Source: SAR92 clade bacterium H231
GTDB taxonomy: Bacteria; Pseudomonadota; Gammaproteobacteria; Pseudomonadales; Porticoccaceae
Assembly (NCBI GenBank): GCA_025153775.1
Contig: JAOALC010000003.1
Span: forward strand, 1-64,000
Reading direction: 5' to 3'
DNA: 64,000 nucleotides
A program made the translations under genes and the position numbers. Within the stretch, counting starts at the first letter, position 1; each line of letters starts with the position of its first letter. Of the stretch, positions 16,854 through 26,119 are shown piece by piece. Below the pieces are notes generated by a model. The model saw only the letters and a program-made list of their open reading frames with translations, was not told where the DNA came from and made no database searches.

Positions 16854-17450
16854 TTAGGCGCTGGGCTCAATGTAAGAATACAGGCAGTATTTTACTCCTC
16901 CAGTTACTTTCTCCTGACGATGCTGCCAGTTAACTGGAGCCACAAAGCTGTTATCTGTTGCGGGCAGTTCACAGTAGATGGTGGCCCCGGGCGCCAACCA
17001 GTCAGCGCTATTAACTGCCGCACATACGGCGCTGTGCAGCTGATGATCGAAAGGCGGGTCGATAAATACAATATGGTAGCCCTGCTGAGGCCGATGCTGC
17101 TGAAGATACTGCTGGCAGTCGGCACCTACAATGCTGAGATTGTCGGCCTCTAGCAGGGCCTTATTATCGTTCAGCTGCTGAACTGCAGCTGGATGTCGCT
17201 CAATGGCAGTGCAGCTGGACGCTCCTCGAGACAGGGCCTCAAAACACAGAGCTCCGGAGCCAGCAAACAGATCAAGGCAGCGCGCGCCGGCAATCTCGGC
17301 GGCCAGCCAGTTAAATAAGGTCTCGCGGATACGGTCGCCAGTGGGCCTTAAGCCGGGCACGGCCGGAAAAGGCAGCCGCCTGCTGCGCCACTGGCCGCCA
17401 ATAATACGCAACTGCTGCTGTGCTTTGGCCTGAGTTTTATCGCCGCGCAA
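16854..17450 (-). CDS. rsmD: 16S rRNA (guanine(966)-N2)-methyltransferase
   Basis: A 198-aa SAM-dependent methyltransferase acting on the small ribosomal subunit. It shows the N-terminal LRIIGGQWRSRRLPFP and LRPTGDRIRETLFNWL motifs, the SAM loop DLFAGSGALCFEALSRGA and the catalytic IDPPF. The start is a TTG with a good TAGGAG ribosome binding site seven bases upstream, and no nearby ATG exists. It is divergent from ftsY, the standard arrangement. Confidence 0.95.
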   Translation of the reverse strand: MRGDKTQAKAQQQLRIIGGQWRSRRLPFPAVPGLRPTGDRIRETLFNWLAAEIAGARCLDLFAGSGALCFEALSRGASSCTAIERHPAAVQQLNDNKALLEADNLSIVGADCQQYLQQHRPQQGYHIVFIDPPFDHQLHSAVCAAVNSADWLAPGATIYCELPATDNSFVAPVNWQHRQEKVTGGVKYCLYSYIEPSA

Positions 17451-17542
17451 ATAGATGCTCCTAATCAGTGAGTTTTACGCACTTTTTCCGGGGTAAATGG
17501 TAGGATACACTAGAATTTACCAACCGTAATATAAGAACCTCC

Positions 17543-18640
17543 ATGGATTCTCCCTCATCTGAAAACAAACCAGGCGAAGCGAAAAAGACATCGTTTTTGG
17601 ACCGCTTTCGACGGAGTTCGGCGGCCCCGGAAGCCGCGCCAGAGGAAGAGGTCCAGTTAGCGGAGTCGGTTATAGCAGCCGCGCCATCTGTGGCGCAACC
17701 TGCAGCGCGGCCCACCCCAAAGCTAAGCTTTACCCAGCGCATGCGCAGAGCATTGACGCGCACTGGAGAGGGGATTGGCAGCCTGTTTTTGGGCGGCAAA
17801 GCCATAGATGAAGACTTGCTTGAGGAGCTGGAAACTCTGCTGCTAATGGCTGATGTTGGCATGGAGACCACAGCCAATATACTGGCAGAGATAACCGATT
17901 GCCTTAATCGCAAAGCGCTCAAAGATAGCGATGCGCTCAAGGCGGCGCTCAGTGAAATACTGCAGGCAAAGCTTGAGCCCTGCGCTGTGCCCCTGGATAT
18001 AAATGGCGAACAACAGCCCTTTGTTATTCTTGTGGTGGGCGTCAATGGGGTGGGCAAAACTACCACCATAGGTAAAATTGCCAATCAACTGCAGCAGCAG
18101 GGCAAGTCCGTAATGCTGGCCGCTGGAGACACCTTTCGCGCTGCTGCCGTGGAACAGCTGCAAGTCTGGGGTGAGCGCAATAATGTGCCTGTGGTTGCTC
18201 AGCACACAGGGGCCGATAGTGCCTCGGTGATTTTTGATGCAATTCAGGCGGCCAAGTCCCGTGGCATAGATGTGATTATTGCCGATACAGCCGGCAGATT
18301 GCACAACAAAAGCAATTTGATGGAAGAGCTTAAAAAGGTCAAGCGCGTGGCGGGCAAGCTTGATGATACGGCGCCTCACGAAGTGCTGTTAGTATTGGAT
18401 GCTGGTACCGGGCAAAATGCGGTGAATCAGATGTCCCAGTTTAACCAGGTGGTTGGCGTCACAGGTATAGCGCTGACTAAGCTCGATGGCACCGCCAAAG
18501 GCGGCGTGATCTTTGCTCTGGCAGATAAGTTCTCAGTGCCCATTCGCTATATAGGCGTAGGCGAGGCCCAGGACGATCTGCAGCCTTTTGCAGCCAATGA
18601 ATTTGTCGATGCCCTGCTGAGTGCAGGGGTTACTGAGTAA
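17543..18640 (+). CDS. ftsY: Signal recognition particle receptor FtsY
   Basis: A 365-aa SRP GTPase that docks ribosome-nascent chain complexes at the inner membrane. An acidic/Ala-rich A domain of about 65 residues precedes the N domain and the G domain. G-domain motifs are G1 GVNGVGKTT, DTFRAAAVEQL, G3 DTAGR and G4 TKLDG. It heads the ftsY-ftsE-ftsX cluster, with ftsE starting 5 bases after its stop. Confidence 0.97.
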   Translation: MDSPSSENKPGEAKKTSFLDRFRRSSAAPEAAPEEEVQLAESVIAAAPSVAQPAARPTPKLSFTQRMRRALTRTGEGIGSLFLGGKAIDEDLLEELETLLLMADVGMETTANILAEITDCLNRKALKDSDALKAALSEILQAKLEPCAVPLDINGEQQPFVILVVGVNGVGKTTTIGKIANQLQQQGKSVMLAAGDTFRAAAVEQLQVWGERNNVPVVAQHTGADSASVIFDAIQAAKSRGIDVIIADTAGRLHNKSNLMEELKKVKRVAGKLDDTAPHEVLLVLDAGTGQNAVNQMSQFNQVVGVTGIALTKLDGTAKGGVIFALADKFSVPIRYIGVGEAQDDLQPFAANEFVDALLSAGVTE

Positions 18641-18645
18641 CAGCT

Positions 18646-19320
18646 ATGATTTGTTTCGATAATCTCAGCAAGCGCTATCCCGGTGGTTTCGAGGCCCTGA
18701 AGAATGTCAGCTTTGAAATGGACGCGGGAGAAATGGCCTTTTTGACTGGGCACTCCGGCGCGGGCAAAAGCACATTGCTGAAAATGCTGATGCTGATGGA
18801 GCGGCCCACATCGGGCAATCTCCTGATCAATGGCAAAAATCTTAATCGCCTGTCTAACTCTCAGATTCCTATCTATCGCAGACAGGTGGGAGTGGTGTTC
18901 CAGAATCATCAGCTGCTGTTGGATCGAACTGTGTTCGACAATGTGGCCCTGCCTCTGCAGGTCTCAGGTTACCCTAGCAGTGAAATTGGCCGCCGGGTGC
19001 GAGCAGCGCTAGACGGAGTAGGCTTGCTAGAGAAAGAACAGCAAAAGCCCATTGCTCTTTCCGGTGGCGAGCAGCAGCGTGTGGGTATTGCCCGGGCAGT
19101 GGTCCACAAGCCCCGCATTCTTCTGGCCGATGAGCCAACGGGAAATCTAGATCCCGAGTTGTCTAGTGAAATTATGGCCCTGTTCCGCCGCTTTCAAAAT
19201 GTTGGCGTAACCGTATTAATTGCCACCCACGACATCACATTGATCAATCGTATGCAACTGAGAATTATGCATCTCGAAGAGGGTGAGTTGACCGACGACG
19301 GAGCCGGTTATGGCCGCTAA
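18646..19320 (+). CDS. ftsE: Cell division ATP-binding protein FtsE
   Basis: A 224-aa ABC ATPase that pairs with FtsX to activate septal peptidoglycan hydrolases. It has Walker [10 protein letters not shown], signature LSGGEQQRV, Walker B ILLADEP followed by TGNLD, and the switch His in IATHD. It overlaps ftsX by 11 bases, indicating translational coupling. Confidence 0.97.
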   Translation: MICFDNLSKRYPGGFEALKNVSFEMDAGEMAFLTGHSGAGKSTLLKMLMLMERPTSGNLLINGKNLNRLSNSQIPIYRRQVGVVFQNHQLLLDRTVFDNVALPLQVSGYPSSEIGRRVRAALDGVGLLEKEQQKPIALSGGEQQRVGIARAVVHKPRILLADEPTGNLDPELSSEIMALFRRFQNVGVTVLIATHDITLINRMQLRIMHLEEGELTDDGAGYGR

Positions 19321-20305
19321 AGATAGAAATGCCCGAGATAGCGTCCAGCGGGGCGCCAGCGGCAAAAAAATAAGATTTGCCGATCGCTGGCAGGGATATA
19401 AGGCCCACCACAGAGATACTGTCCGGCTCAGTTTGCGCAAGCTGCTGAGTGAACCCCTGCAAACATTGATGACTGTGGCGGTGATTGCCATTGCTCTGGC
19501 ACTGCCATCGGCGCTGTATCTGACGGTGGAAAATATTGACCAGCTTGGCAGTCATTTCGAATCCTCGGCTCAGATTACTGTGTATGTTAAAAAAGGCGCT
19601 AAACCACAGGCAGTTGATGGTCTGCGAGCAAAGCTCGACGCCATGTCTGGGGTAGATAGCCTGAGCTATATTTCGGCCAAACAGGCGCTGCTGGAATTTA
19701 AGGCCCTGTCCGGGTTTGGCGCGGCCCTGCGCGACCTTGAAGAAAACCCGCTGCCAGCGGTATTTTTGGTGCAGCCAGCGGTCTCGGAGCCCATTGATAT
19801 GGGCCAGATCAAGCGCCTTATGAGCAAAATCGAATCCTATGCTCTGGTGGACGATGTGCAGATTGATATGGCCTGGCTTCAGCGGCTGCACAGCCTCACC
19901 GAAATGGGCCAAAAAGTGGTGGTAGCCCTGGGTGCAGCTCTGGGATTAGGGGTCTTGCTGGTAATAGGCAACACGATCCGGCTCTCTATTCAGAGCCGTC
20001 GCGATGAAATTATTGTGATCAAACTTGTAGGTGGCACCAATGCCTATGTGCGGCGCCCCTTTCTCTACACAGGCATGTTGCTGGGTATATTTGGCGCATT
20101 GACCGCTGCCATTATGCTCTATGCCAGTCTGCTGTGGATGAGCAGCTCGGTGGCCAATCTGGCGGAGCTGTATCAGAGTCAGTATCGGCTTCAGGGGCTA
20201 GGTATGCTCGGCTTTCTCGGTCTACTAGGTCTGGGTGGTCTGTTTGGATTGGGCGGCGCCTGGATAGCAGTGAGCAAACATCTTCGCGACATTGAGCCAA
20301 AATAG
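19310..20305 (+). CDS. ftsX: Cell division membrane protein FtsX
   Basis: A 331-aa permease-like partner of FtsE. A basic N-terminal extension of about 35 residues precedes helix 1 (about 50-70). A periplasmic loop with a sequence typical of FtsX (VSEPIDMGQIKRLMSKIES) follows, then three helices in the C-terminal half. The ATG lies inside the ftsE C-terminus. Confidence 0.95.
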   Translation: MAAKDRNARDSVQRGASGKKIRFADRWQGYKAHHRDTVRLSLRKLLSEPLQTLMTVAVIAIALALPSALYLTVENIDQLGSHFESSAQITVYVKKGAKPQAVDGLRAKLDAMSGVDSLSYISAKQALLEFKALSGFGAALRDLEENPLPAVFLVQPAVSEPIDMGQIKRLMSKIESYALVDDVQIDMAWLQRLHSLTEMGQKVVVALGAALGLGVLLVIGNTIRLSIQSRRDEIIVIKLVGGTNAYVRRPFLYTGMLLGIFGALTAAIMLYASLLWMSSSVANLAELYQSQYRLQGLGMLGFLGLLGLGGLFGLGGAWIAVSKHLRDIEPK

Positions 20306-20442
20306 CCTTTTATCCCGTAGACACCCCGTGATACCTGATATTTATTACACCTGTAATTGAACCTTCAGGGGCTAGGAACAACTAATCTTTTAATGCTAAA
20401 CTTATAAACCAGCTATTTTTAGGCAACCCAGTAGAGAACGCT

Positions 20443-21297
20443 ATGAACAAAGCCCTTCAAACCATGGAATGGATGACCCCAGGCGCTAACCTGAATGCTT
20501 ATATTCAGGGCACAGCCACGGTGCCGATTCTCTCTATTGAAGAAGAAAAATCCCTGGGCGAAGCGCTTTACTACGAAGATGATCTGGATGCAGCCCGCCG
20601 CCTGGTTATGTCTCACCTGCGTTTTGTAGTTCATATTGCGCGTTCCTACAACGGATACGGCCTGCCCCTTGCAGACCTTATTCAGGAGGGCAACGTGGGC
20701 CTGATGAAGGCGGTACGCCGCTTTAACCCTGAAAAAGGGGTGCGCGTAGTGTCCTTTGCGGTGCACTGGATCAAAGCCGAGATTCACGAATTTATTCTGC
20801 GCAACTGGCGCATTGTCAAAATTGCTACCACCAAGTCTCAGCGCAAGCTGTTCTTCAATCTGCGCAGCGCCAAAAAGCAGTTGCAGTGGTTGACCGCGGA
20901 CGAGGCCAAAGCCGTTGCCGATGATCTGGGCGTAGAAATTAAAGATGTTATGGAAATGGAGATGCGTCTCACGGCTCGAGACTCAGCCTTTGATGCGCCG
21001 GCAGAAGAGGATGACGAGAAGGCAGCCTATGCGCCGGTTCACTACCTGGAAGATAAGACTGCCGACCCGGCACAGCAGGTCGAAAACGACGATTATCAGG
21101 GCGACAATAATCTGCGTCTGGCGGAAGCAGTGCGGAGCTTGGATGAGCGCAGCCAGGATATTTTGCAGTGCCGCTGGTTGGATGATAAAAAAGCTACGCT
21201 GCACCAGTTAGCGGACAAATATGGTGTCTCTGCTGAGCGTATTCGCCAGCTCGAGAAAAACGCCATGAAGAAAGTTCGCCTGGCCATGGAAGCCTGA
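20443..21297 (+). CDS. rpoH: RNA polymerase sigma-32 (heat shock) factor
   Basis: A 284-aa sigma-70 family protein. The RpoH box QRKLFFNLR, unique to sigma-32, is present after region 2 ([20 protein letters not shown]). Region 4.2 ([15 protein letters not shown]) ends the protein. It drives chaperone and protease genes. A 137-base spacer from ftsX probably holds its own promoter, but no convincing one could be assigned. An in-frame ATG seven codons in is an alternative start. Confidence 0.97.
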   Translation: MNKALQTMEWMTPGANLNAYIQGTATVPILSIEEEKSLGEALYYEDDLDAARRLVMSHLRFVVHIARSYNGYGLPLADLIQEGNVGLMKAVRRFNPEKGVRVVSFAVHWIKAEIHEFILRNWRIVKIATTKSQRKLFFNLRSAKKQLQWLTADEAKAVADDLGVEIKDVMEMEMRLTARDSAFDAPAEEDDEKAAYAPVHYLEDKTADPAQQVENDDYQGDNNLRLAEAVRSLDERSQDILQCRWLDDKKATLHQLADKYGVSAERIRQLEKNAMKKVRLAMEA

Positions 21298-21317
21298 TTA
21301 GACATAACTCATCTCGC

Positions 21318-21354
21318 AAGCCGCACTGTTTTTATCTCTAGGTGCGGCTTTTTT
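21318..21354 (+). terminator. Rho-independent terminator after rpoH
   Basis: A 9-bp stem AAGCCGCAC/GTGCGGCTT is followed by TTTT directly on the plus strand, 20 bases past the rpoH stop. It lies upstream of the DUF423 gene. Confidence 0.88.
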
Positions 21355-21397
21355 AATGCCTGGGCTTAGCGCTCGGATTTATAGCCCAAACACTCCT

Positions 21398-21775
21398 ATG
21401 AATAAATCGCTGTGGATAAAAATTATTGCCCTGAGTGGTGCTATCTCCGTCGCCCTGGGCGCATTTGCTGCCCATGGCCTAGCTGACAGCCTGTCTGTCA
21501 AAGCCTTGGCGACCTTCCGCACCGCCGTTCTCTACCAATTTTTGCATACCATTGCTCTGCTGGGACTGATGAGTCTGCCGGATCAACTTATGGATACAGG
21601 GCGACAGCAACTGGCTGCCAAAAGCTGGCTTTTGGGGATTCTGCTATTTTCCGGTTCCCTCTACACTTTGGTATTTACCGGCATCACTGCCCTAGGCATG
21701 ATTACCCCTGTCGGCGGCCTGGCCTTTATTGTCGGTTGGCTTTTGCTGTTCACTGGGGTAAAAAGAAGCGATTAA
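21398..21775 (+). CDS. DUF423 membrane protein (YgdD-like)
   Basis: A 125-aa small inner membrane protein with four predicted helices. It carries the family N-terminal pattern LSGAISVALGAFAAHGLAD and a Gly-rich last helix. Function is unknown in the family. An upstream ATG at 21356 is in frame but falls in the terminator tail; the ATG at 21398 (MNKSLWIK) matches the usual start. Its stop TAA directly abuts the trmB ATG. Confidence 0.88.
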   Translation: MNKSLWIKIIALSGAISVALGAFAAHGLADSLSVKALATFRTAVLYQFLHTIALLGLMSLPDQLMDTGRQQLAAKSWLLGILLFSGSLYTLVFTGITALGMITPVGGLAFIVGWLLLFTGVKRSD

Positions 21776-22471
21776 ATGGATATCAGACCTGAATACCGCA
21801 AAAAATCTATTCGCAGCTATGTGGTGCGTGCTGGTCGTATGACCGATGGGCAGCGCAATGCCTTTGAAAACAGCTGGGCCAAATATGGTTTAAAGTTGGC
21901 CGACGGTCCAATAGATACGGACAACCTATTTGGCCGCACCGGGACCAAGGTGTTGGAGATAGGTTTTGGCATGGGCGATTCGCTGTTGAAAATGGCTGCG
22001 GCCGAACCTGACACCGACTTTATTGGCATTGAGGTGCATCCTCCCGGGGTGGGCACATTAATGAATAGTGCCGCCGAGCAGGGGATAGACAACCTGCGAG
22101 TTTATCTGGCTGATGCCAATGATGTGCTGGAAGAATGTTTTGCCGCCGAGAGCATTGATCGTCTGCAGCTGTATTTCCCCGACCCCTGGCATAAGAAAAA
22201 GCACAATAAGCGACGCATAGTGCAGCCGAGTTTTGTGCAGCTGGTGCGAGAGAAACTGCGACCTGGAGCTGTGTTACATATGGCCACAGACTGGCAACAT
22301 TATGCCGAGCAGATGCTGGAGACTCTGGATGCCGCCGAAGGCTTTGAGAACAGAGCTGGCGCCGGAAACTATTCTCCCCGGCCGGACTACCGCCCGCTCA
22401 CAAAATTTGAGCTGCGCGGCGAGCGTCTCGGTCATGGTGTATGGGACCTTATCTATGAAAAAACTAATTAA
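21776..22471 (+). CDS. trmB: tRNA (guanine(46)-N7)-methyltransferase
   Basis: A 231-aa SAM-dependent enzyme that makes m7G46 in the tRNA variable loop. It shows the SAM motif [20 protein letters not shown], the catalytic/signature block [18 protein letters not shown] and a C-terminal [12 protein letters not shown] motif. It starts immediately after the DUF423 stop and is probably translated by coupling. Confidence 0.96.
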   Translation: MDIRPEYRKKSIRSYVVRAGRMTDGQRNAFENSWAKYGLKLADGPIDTDNLFGRTGTKVLEIGFGMGDSLLKMAAAEPDTDFIGIEVHPPGVGTLMNSAAEQGIDNLRVYLADANDVLEECFAAESIDRLQLYFPDPWHKKKHNKRRIVQPSFVQLVREKLRPGAVLHMATDWQHYAEQMLETLDAAEGFENRAGAGNYSPRPDYRPLTKFELRGERLGHGVWDLIYEKTN

Positions 22472-22542
22472 CCCCGCCAGATAAATGACCTAAACTAAAC
22501 CCCAATACTCAACTCTTTAAACCAGCGATAACAGGATTTACC

Positions 22543-23280
22543 ATGAACCTATTGAAACTTCTCTCATTGACTGCACTTCTTGCGCTAGCCGGCTGTGATC
22601 AAATGAATAACCAGCCTCAGGAGGCCGATTTGCAAACTCAAGACCAAAAAATAAGCTACTTACTAGGTATGGATAATGGCAAAAATATCCAGACCATAGG
22701 CATCGAAATCGATAATGCAGCATTTCAACAGGGATTTAGCGATGGTTTAAATAATGCTGAGCCACAGCTGACGGAAGAGCAGATTGCCGAGGCTATCAAA
22801 TCCTTCGAAACCCTGATGACCGCCAAGCGTGACGAAATGCAGCAAGCCGAGCAGCAGTCCAGCCAGATGCAGGCCGATGCTAACCAGGCAGAGGGCAGTG
22901 CGTTTCTAGCAGAGAATGGTGCCAAAGACGACGTGGTTACTACTGAGTCTGGATTACAGTACAAAGTTCTGGTGGCAGGTTCAGGTGCTAAGCCCGGTAT
23001 CGACAGCATGGTAGAAGTTCATTATGCGGGTCGCCTGCTAGATGGCACTGAGTTTGATAGCTCTGTTAAACGCGGTGTTCCAGCGCAGTTTGGTGTGACC
23101 CAGGTGATTGCCGGCTGGACAGAAGCTCTACAGCTGATGGAAGAGGGCTCCAAATGGGAGCTGTATATCCCAGCTGATCTGGCCTACGGCCCCGGCGGAA
23201 CAGGCCCCATTGGCCCCAATGCGACATTGATCTTTGAGGTGGAGTTGCTTCAGGCAAATGTTGCAAGCGGAGAGGGTTAA
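22543..23280 (+). CDS. FKBP-type peptidyl-prolyl cis-trans isomerase, lipoprotein
   Basis: A 245-aa FkpA/Mip-like foldase. A lipoprotein signal with lipobox LAGC places the acylated Cys at position 18. Residues 35-110 form the helical FKBP_N dimerisation arm (ISYLLGMDNGKNIQTIGIEI) and about 135-238 form the FKBP domain (VEVHYAGRLLDGTEFDSS; LAYGPGGTGPIGPNATLIFE). It is expected in the periplasm, anchored to a membrane, helping outer membrane protein folding. An AGGA ribosome binding site precedes the ATG. Confidence 0.94.
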   Translation: MNLLKLLSLTALLALAGCDQMNNQPQEADLQTQDQKISYLLGMDNGKNIQTIGIEIDNAAFQQGFSDGLNNAEPQLTEEQIAEAIKSFETLMTAKRDEMQQAEQQSSQMQADANQAEGSAFLAENGAKDDVVTTESGLQYKVLVAGSGAKPGIDSMVEVHYAGRLLDGTEFDSSVKRGVPAQFGVTQVIAGWTEALQLMEEGSKWELYIPADLAYGPGGTGPIGPNATLIFEVELLQANVASGEG

Positions 23281-23305
23281 AGCAGTCAGGCTGCAACCTA
23301 AAGCT

Positions 23306-23334
23306 AAAAAGCCCCGAATTATCGGGGCTTTTTT
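23306..23334. terminator. Bidirectional terminator between the FKBP gene and rsd
   Basis: A 12-bp stem AAAAAGCCCCGA/TCGGGGCTTTTT around an ATTA loop. T-runs follow on both strands, serving the convergent FKBP and rsd genes. Confidence 0.93.
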
Positions 23335-23352
23335 ATTGGTACTGCCGAAACT

Positions 23353-23829
23353 CTAGGGCTCTTCTATAAGCTGACTGACGTGAGAATGGTGAAGCACCTC
23401 AATCATTTTGTCCTCAGACTCAAAGCGTTGGGCCAGAGTCTCGCCAATTTCCGACAGATCTGTGGTCAGAGCGTCCAGATCATCCGTGGCTAAGTATTTG
23501 TCATTAAAGTCGAGAATCAGCTCGGTAGAGGGCTGGATTTTCTCCATTAGCGCAGCGCCCTTTTCAAGACCCTCTTTGTCGCTGAAAGCTTTGCCTTCAG
23601 CTGCTAGCTGCTCAAACACTTCGAAATGCCCAACAGATACATAGTCGACCATTAGCTCACAAAAATTCTGCAGCTTGCTGCCGTGGTCACTGTTGGCACC
23701 ATCAAAGTTTTTTATTTCACTGAGCTCGCAATATTTGACTAGCAATTCACGGCGCTCTTCGAGCCAGCGGTCTATCACATCGCTGACACCGCCCCAGTGT
23801 TGCTGTAATGATTGGCAATTTTCTAACAT
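23353..23829 (-). CDS. rsd: Anti-sigma-70 regulator Rsd/AlgQ
   Basis: A 158-aa all-helical protein that binds sigma-70 and favours alternative sigma factors in stationary phase. The N-terminal WLEERRELLVKYCELSEIKN and the middle LQNFCELMVDYVSVGHFEVF are characteristic of Rsd/AlgQ. An AGAGGATC ribosome binding site is present. It is a single gene, ended by the terminator at 23306-23334. It could influence competition among sigma-28, sigma-54 and sigma-32 seen in this window, which is inference. Confidence 0.92.
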   Translation of the reverse strand: MLENCQSLQQHWGGVSDVIDRWLEERRELLVKYCELSEIKNFDGANSDHGSKLQNFCELMVDYVSVGHFEVFEQLAAEGKAFSDKEGLEKGAALMEKIQPSTELILDFNDKYLATDDLDALTTDLSEIGETLAQRFESEDKMIEVLHHSHVSQLIEEP

Positions 23830-23910
23830 AAGATCCTCTACTATTCACTCCCTTGGACTTTTAGTGTACCTGTTTTTCTTCGCGATAATAACTATTCAAA
23901 GAAGAAAAAT

Positions 23911-24624
23911 TTACACCAAAAAAGCCATTAACGGCGGCAGAAAAATCGAGGTCCAGATACCATTTAGCCCCATACCCAGGGTTGAAAAGGCGCCGCAGCG
24001 CGGGCTCTGTTCAAAGGCCCTGGCTGTTCCTATAGCATGGGCAGAGATGCCTAAAATCAGTCCCTGCCAGCGCTCATCAGTGATTTTCGTATAGTTAAAA
24101 ACTGTTTGAGCTACCAAAATGCCCACAATTCCGGTGACTAACACCACCATCACAATCAGGGTCAACAGCCCGCCCAGTTGCTCTGTAATACCTACAGCAA
24201 TAGGTGTGGTTACCGACTTGGCAGCTAGCGACAGCATTACTATTTGATCCACATCAAATATCAGGGCCATTGCCAGCGCGCAGCCAGTGGCAAAAAAACC
24301 ACCTATAAGCACTGTAGTGGCAATAGTGATAAGCAGTGGCGGAAGTTGACGCATCTGTTTGGCCAGAGGCACTGCCAGGGCCACTGTAGTCGGGCCCAGC
24401 AGCCAGTTGAGTGCACCATTGCCAGAATAATAGGTATTAAAATCCATATTAATCAGATACAGAATCCCAGCTACCAGTGGGGTGCCCACCAAAAGAGGGT
24501 GCAAAAACGGATTGCCTTCGCTGCGCCTATAGACAGCTCTGCCCACCACAAAGCCCAGCAAGGACAGGGCAATGACCCATGAGCTAAGGCTAAGTTGTTG
24601 CCAATAACTGTCAAGCAAACTCAT
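23911..24624 (-). CDS. lrgB: LrgB/CidB-family membrane protein
   Basis: A 237-aa inner membrane protein with about six helices. The family core (LGPTTVALAVPLAKQM; SLAAKSVTTPIAVGITEQLG; ILGISAHAIGTARAFE) is complete. LrgAB/CidAB proteins have been linked to murein hydrolase control and, in some bacteria, to pyruvate or metabolite transport. The start overlaps the lrgA stop (ATGA), so both subunits are made together. Confidence 0.93.
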   Translation of the reverse strand: MSLLDSYWQQLSLSSWVIALSLLGFVVGRAVYRRSEGNPFLHPLLVGTPLVAGILYLINMDFNTYYSGNGALNWLLGPTTVALAVPLAKQMRQLPPLLITIATTVLIGGFFATGCALAMALIFDVDQIVMLSLAAKSVTTPIAVGITEQLGGLLTLIVMVVLVTGIVGILVAQTVFNYTKITDERWQGLILGISAHAIGTARAFEQSPRCGAFSTLGMGLNGIWTSIFLPPLMAFLV

Positions 24625-24971
24625 TGGTCAGATCTGCTCTGAGTGGAGCCTGCCACAACTCTGACCAGCAGGGCCATAAAAATAATAGCTGCCACGGTGC
24701 CCAGAAAAATAATGGTTAGCAAAGAGGGAAACTGCTGATAAATCTGTTGGCTAAGAAAAAAGGCGCCAACAGAGGGGGGAATAAACATGAGCGATAGATG
24801 CTGAATCAACAGGTTGCTGCTGCGGTCCAAAAACGCCAGAGGTTGACCATAGACTGTCAGCAATACCAGTAGCATCAGCATTCCCAGCAGAGGCCCGGGT
24901 AATGCTATATCAGCCGCACCAGCAGCTATCTCACCGAGCCACTGAAAAACCAGCAGCACCAACAGTGCCAT
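24621..24971 (-). CDS. lrgA: LrgA/CidA-family membrane protein
   Basis: A 116-aa holin-like partner of LrgB with four helices and the signature LPGPLLGMLMLLVLL followed by the FIPPSVGAFF loop. The frame stays open upstream to a GTG at 25076, but that extension lies inside dsbB and is not hydrophobic, so the ATG at 24971, 8 bases after the dsbB stop, is chosen. Spacing suggests coupling to dsbB. Confidence 0.88.
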   Translation of the reverse strand: MALLVLLVFQWLGEIAAGAADIALPGPLLGMLMLLVLLTVYGQPLAFLDRSSNLLIQHLSLMFIPPSVGAFFLSQQIYQQFPSLLTIIFLGTVAAIIFMALLVRVVAGSTQSRSDQ

Positions 24972-24979
24972 TGCAAACT

Positions 24980-25474
24980 TTAGGCCTTGCGCAAGAATTG
25001 TACTAGACCCACAGCGGCGAATCCGACAAAGGCCAGCATGACCCAGGCGGGCATACTTAGACCCAGTAATTGCCACTGCACCTCTGCGCAGTTGCCATCA
25101 CCGCGCAATAGCATAGAGATGGCCTCTGAGGCCGAAAAGCTGTCGAACAGATAGTCCACGGGAATTCCGCAGGCGGGCACCTGATCTTCAGGCAGGCTCT
25201 GCAGCCATAGCTGCTTGCCAGAGAAATAGCTTCCTAGCCCCGCGGTGGCGATACTTAGCCCGGCATAGCAGCGCTGCCCCTTTTGCCCTGGATTGTGAAA
25301 GGCTGCAAGGGCGCAGATCACACCCACTGCAATCACAAAGACCCTCTGGGTAATGCACAAATAGCAGGGCTCAAGCCCCAGATAGTTCTGAAAATAGACT
25401 ATGGCGATCACAATAAGAGCTGCGCTGGCCACGGCCTGGGCAAGATTTACCATTCTGTAACTGGGCAAAACCAC
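24980..25474 (-). CDS. dsbB: Disulfide bond formation protein DsbB
   Basis: A 164-aa quinone reductase of the inner membrane that reoxidises DsbA. It has four helices, with the first periplasmic pair Cys37-Cys40 (CYLC) and the second pair Cys102/Cys129. A second in-frame Met at codon 8 is an alternative start. It lies between acpH and lrgA on the minus strand with short gaps. No dsbA is in the window. Confidence 0.94.
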   Translation of the reverse strand: MVLPSYRMVNLAQAVASAALIVIAIVYFQNYLGLEPCYLCITQRVFVIAVGVICALAAFHNPGQKGQRCYAGLSIATAGLGSYFSGKQLWLQSLPEDQVPACGIPVDYLFDSFSASEAISMLLRGDGNCAEVQWQLLGLSMPAWVMLAFVGFAAVGLVQFLRKA

Positions 25475-25510
25475 AAAATACTCCTGGTGCTGGGCGTTGA
25501 ATTCAGAGCC

Positions 25511-26107
25511 CTAGTGTAATTCAATTTCCTGCAAAGTGGTGCTAACAAAAGTCTGTAATCTAGGATAAAGCTGGTGAAACTCCTGGCCTATGGCATCTCT
25601 ATGAGCCTCGATTATGGGCAGCGCCTCCTGCAGTGCCACCGGGCGCCGCAGGCGCTCACCAATACGCTGCAAAATTATTGGCAAATGCTCTGCCTGGGCA
25701 TAGCTCTCGAGCCAGCCAATAGACGGCGCTCTTTCCAGAAAAAACTGAGCTCTGGGCGGCAGACCATTGTTATAGACTCCCAGATGGCAATAGAAGGTCT
25801 GGCAGAACTCATCCAGCGGCTGCTGATAATAGAGGTGCCAGTCGCGGGCCAAGAGATGATCGTAAAACACATCGGCCACTATGCCTGCATAGCGACGCAT
25901 GGGGCTTTTAAAGCGCTGCAAAAAAAGCCTGAGTTCTGGCTGCTGGTCAACATGCCGGTCTAGTTTGCGATGGGCCTGGATACCCACTTCCACAGCTGCA
26001 GGAAACTGGCCCCTACCCAGTGGCCCGCGCACAAAGTCTCCCAGCAGCCCCCCCACCTGATGTTGAGGGTTGTCCCCGGCAAGTGCGATATGGGCGAGAT
26101 AATTCAT
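25511..26107 (-). CDS. acpH: Acyl carrier protein phosphodiesterase
   Basis: A 198-aa HD-like hydrolase (DUF479) that removes 4'-phosphopantetheine from ACP. The N-terminal MNYLAHIALAGDNPQHQVGG followed by LLGDFVRG, then HRKLDRHVD and the YDHLLARDW motif match AcpH. It begins 12 bases after the gshA stop, so it is likely in the same transcript. Confidence 0.92.
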   Translation of the reverse strand: MNYLAHIALAGDNPQHQVGGLLGDFVRGPLGRGQFPAAVEVGIQAHRKLDRHVDQQPELRLFLQRFKSPMRRYAGIVADVFYDHLLARDWHLYYQQPLDEFCQTFYCHLGVYNNGLPPRAQFFLERAPSIGWLESYAQAEHLPIILQRIGERLRRPVALQEALPIIEAHRDAIGQEFHQLYPRLQTFVSTTLQEIELH

Positions 26108-26119
26108 AGATTTTCGGGG

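Noticed and set aside
17461-18084. Long minus-strand frame opposite ftsY
   Set aside because: Ser/Leu-rich composition typical of antisense of an Ala-rich gene; ftsY on the plus strand is certain.
24972-25076. N-terminal extension of lrgA into dsbB
   Set aside because: Non-ATG start, no hydrophobic character, and full overlap with the dsbB C-terminus; the ATG at 24971 gives a normal LrgA.
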